Assembly (NCBI GenBank): GCA_031385545.1
Contig: JANNBN010000033.1
Span: 6,923 to 70,922, forward strand
Direction: 5' to 3'
DNA: 64,000 bases
Origin: JANNBN01 sp031385545
Lineage (GTDB): Bacteria; Actinomycetota; Acidimicrobiia; Acidimicrobiales; JANYDT01
In this document: piece after piece, positions 62,661-64,000 of the stretch
Layout of the letters: every line of letters starts with the position of its first letter
Numbering within the stretch: the stretch's first letter is position 1
Position numbers and translations under genes: made by a program
The notes under the pieces: model-generated
The model's input: the letters and a program-made list of their open reading frames with translations, nothing else
Told to the model about the DNA's origin: nothing
Databases searched by the model: none

Positions 62661-62842
62661 CCGGCAGAAGGGGTTCGTGCGTGCTTGTCAGAGTCCGTCG
62701 TCGACCAGACGTCGGTAGCGCATCCGACACTGAGGACGCAGTCCGGCCGAACGCTCGACTGATCGCACGAACGCCGCCGGGTTCCGGTGTGGAGAAGCCA
62801 CAGGGCGACATCGAGGCCGATACCGTCGAGCGGCTGCCCACG
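62661..62842 (-). pseudogene. Second decayed copy of the HTH (AbiEi-like) gene
   Basis: This piece is similar in DNA to 57880-58065. On the minus strand it gives TPEPGGVRAISRAFGRTASSVSDAL and HEPLLPE, matching the helix-turn-helix of the other copy, but the frame is disrupted between the two. Similarity fades on both sides. Confidence 0.5.
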
Positions 62843-62980
62843 ACGTCTGACGAGAAACTCATATTCGTGTCGCCCTTGCCGATGCGAACGCGTGACGGTG
62901 GTCTTCGACCGACGGGTGACGTTCCGGACGTCCCGCTGAACGAACGATCCACCGGTTCCGTACCTCGGGGTTGGCGGTTC

Positions 62981-63357
62981 CTACACGATGGGTCGAAACG
63001 GAAGGCGTCGAATCCGAATGCGATCTCGGTCGAACACGACAACTGCGCCTGACGCTAGATCCTCCGCAACCGCATCGAGATTCAACAGCAGCAGTTCGGC
63101 TAGTTCTGATGCGCGGCGGTGATCTTGGCGCCGGAACAGCACGAACGACGGAGCCGACACATTCGCGATCGCCAAAAGTTCGCCGAAGTCGGTATCACCG
63201 GACACGATCACCCGTGAAAGTTCGACCGCCAGTTTGAGTATTTCGGGATCTTTCGCCTCGCTCATCCCGAAGTCTCGGACGTGTACCGCGTCATGGCCCT
63301 CGCGTGACAAAAGGCCCGCAGAAGGGGCGAAAGATTCTGATCGAGGAGGAACTTCAC
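62981..63357 (-). pseudogene. DUF5615 PIN-like toxin with N-terminal frameshift
   Basis: The main frame reads LSREGHDAVHVRDFGMSEAKDPEILKLAVELSRVIVSGDTDFGELLAIANVSAPSFVLFRRQ, a DUF5615 PIN-like nuclease with its acidic residues. The expected N-terminus lies upstream in a different frame (GTG at 63357: VKFLLDQNLSPLLR), so one indel near 63325 breaks the gene. Members pair with DUF433 antitoxins; none is evident upstream. Confidence 0.65.
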
Positions 63358-63520
63358 GCGGGTCGTCGGAGTGGCAACTCAGCGCTGTGTGGAACAGCTC
63401 CTGAGCCGGGCGACCACGATGTCACGGCGCGGTGCTGGGCATCGTCGATTCTTCAGCGATTGACCCGGTGATTCGGAAATTTCTCGACCTTCGAACAGGG
63501 CCGACTGCGACCATGGGTGC

Positions 63521-63849
63521 ATGGCACTCATTCCACCAAGCGAGCGCCGGTACGCCTCGCCATCGCCCGAGGAGCAGGCGCGTTTCGCGGTCGAGGCTGC
63601 AGCGGTGCGTGAGGAGTTCGAAGTGCGACGTGAAGCGCTGAAGCCCGTAAGCGCGCAGTCCTCGCGTCGGGTCCTCCTTCTCGCATACGTTCGCGCTCCG
63701 CGTCACCGTCGCCGCTGTCAGCGATGCGTTGCTTCGCAACACATGCGAGCACGAAATTCCCAACGGTGTCGACCATCGCTACTGCCGACGCTGCGGTGTC
63801 GCACTTGCCGACGCGAGTGCGTGGCGGTGGTCCTCGAACAACGGGTGAC
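63521..63849 (+). pseudogene. Possible broken zinc-binding ORF
   Basis: An ATG at 63521 opens MALIPPSERRYASPSPEEQARFAVEAAAVREEFEVRREALKP, which has coding-like codon use. From about 63660 a different frame takes over with ALLRNTCEHEIPNGVDHRYCRRCGVALADA, containing C/H pairs that could bind zinc. One frameshift would join them. I do not recognise a family, and the rest of the window to 64000 shows nothing I can support. Confidence 0.25.
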
Positions 63850-64000
63850 CTGCCGACACAGTCAGGTCGCGAGGCCCCGGACGACCATTTCGGCAAACGC
63901 CGTTCCGATCGTTTCGGCGCTTTCGGGTGAGCGGTCGGGGGCGCACCCGCGGGGAGGGCACCCCCCCAAGCCAAACCCGCCGAAAGCCCGGACGCGCGCC

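Noticed and set aside
53722..64000. Right attachment site copying the tRNA-Arg 3' end
   Set aside because: By eye I found no second GTTCGAATCCCTCCGAACGC-like sequence to the window end; it may lie beyond.

Overview
This 64-kb window is high-GC and almost fully coding. It most resembles a chromosome segment of an actinobacterium, probably of class Acidimicrobiia (Ilumatobacter-like). That placement is inferred from gene content and codon style: a groES-groEL operon with CIRCE operators, an amt-glnK-glnD operon, a dispersed menaquinone gene set, a 3Fe-4S ferredoxin/P450 pair, a UvrD/PcrA helicase with a C-terminal Tudor-like domain, and sucCD. It was not tested by any search.

Layout. 0-2.6 kb: a truncated gene end, a phased palindrome repeat, two CIRCE-type operators, groES and groEL. 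2.7-6.8 kb: a lipoprotein, then menH (-) divergent from menD-menB (+). 6.8-10.3 kb: an accessory islet that begins with a tRNA-Arg 3'-half remnant overlapping the menB stop codon. It holds a VapBC-like pair, two unknown genes and a DUF4143 ATPase with iterated operator-like sites. 10.3-19 kb: a DinB-GNAT fusion, menF, an MmcQ/YjbR protein, a secreted copper-radical-oxidase-like protein, menE, a 52-aa protein, a CoA pyrophosphatase and a YcaQ-like protein. 19-27 kb: a PaaG-like isomerase, amt-glnK-glnD behind a GlnR-type tract, a degenerate GGDEF protein and guaA. 27-43 kb: envelope proteins, ferredoxin-P450, a diguanylate cyclase, a cobalamin-binding protein with a DUF71 enzyme, uvrD/pcrA, a second copy of the palindrome repeat, sucCD and an ECF42-DGPF module. 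43-53.4 kb: a cell-surface glycan cluster between two tRNA-Ser genes. 53.5-64 kb: tRNA-Ser, tRNA-Arg and a decayed integrase, then an accessory region rich in broken toxin-antitoxin and ATPase genes.

The most notable find lies in that last region. Two unrelated redox genes each carry one in-frame UGA exactly where the family has a catalytic cysteine. One is a TlpA/ResA-like thioredoxin-fold protein reading W-A-P-Y-UGA-G-C (59516-60613). The other is an AhpD/carboxymuconolactone-decarboxylase protein reading C-H-Y-UGA (61633-62253). Each UGA is followed, 20-21 nt downstream, by a hairpin compatible with a bacterial SECIS; the second has a GGUC apical loop. A SCO6745-type gene sits between them. 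I read these as two selenoproteins in one cassette. Gene callers would split both, and they sit among genuine pseudogenes that could hide them. No selA, selB, selC or selD is visible here, so the machinery must be encoded elsewhere if this is right.

Other features of interest are a 112-bp dispersed element with CCAACGTTGG palindromes at exact 21-bp spacing (two copies), tandem overlapping mini-ORFs in front of menD, an ECF42-type promoter ahead of the DGPF gene, and a six-half-site GlnR-like tract ahead of amt.
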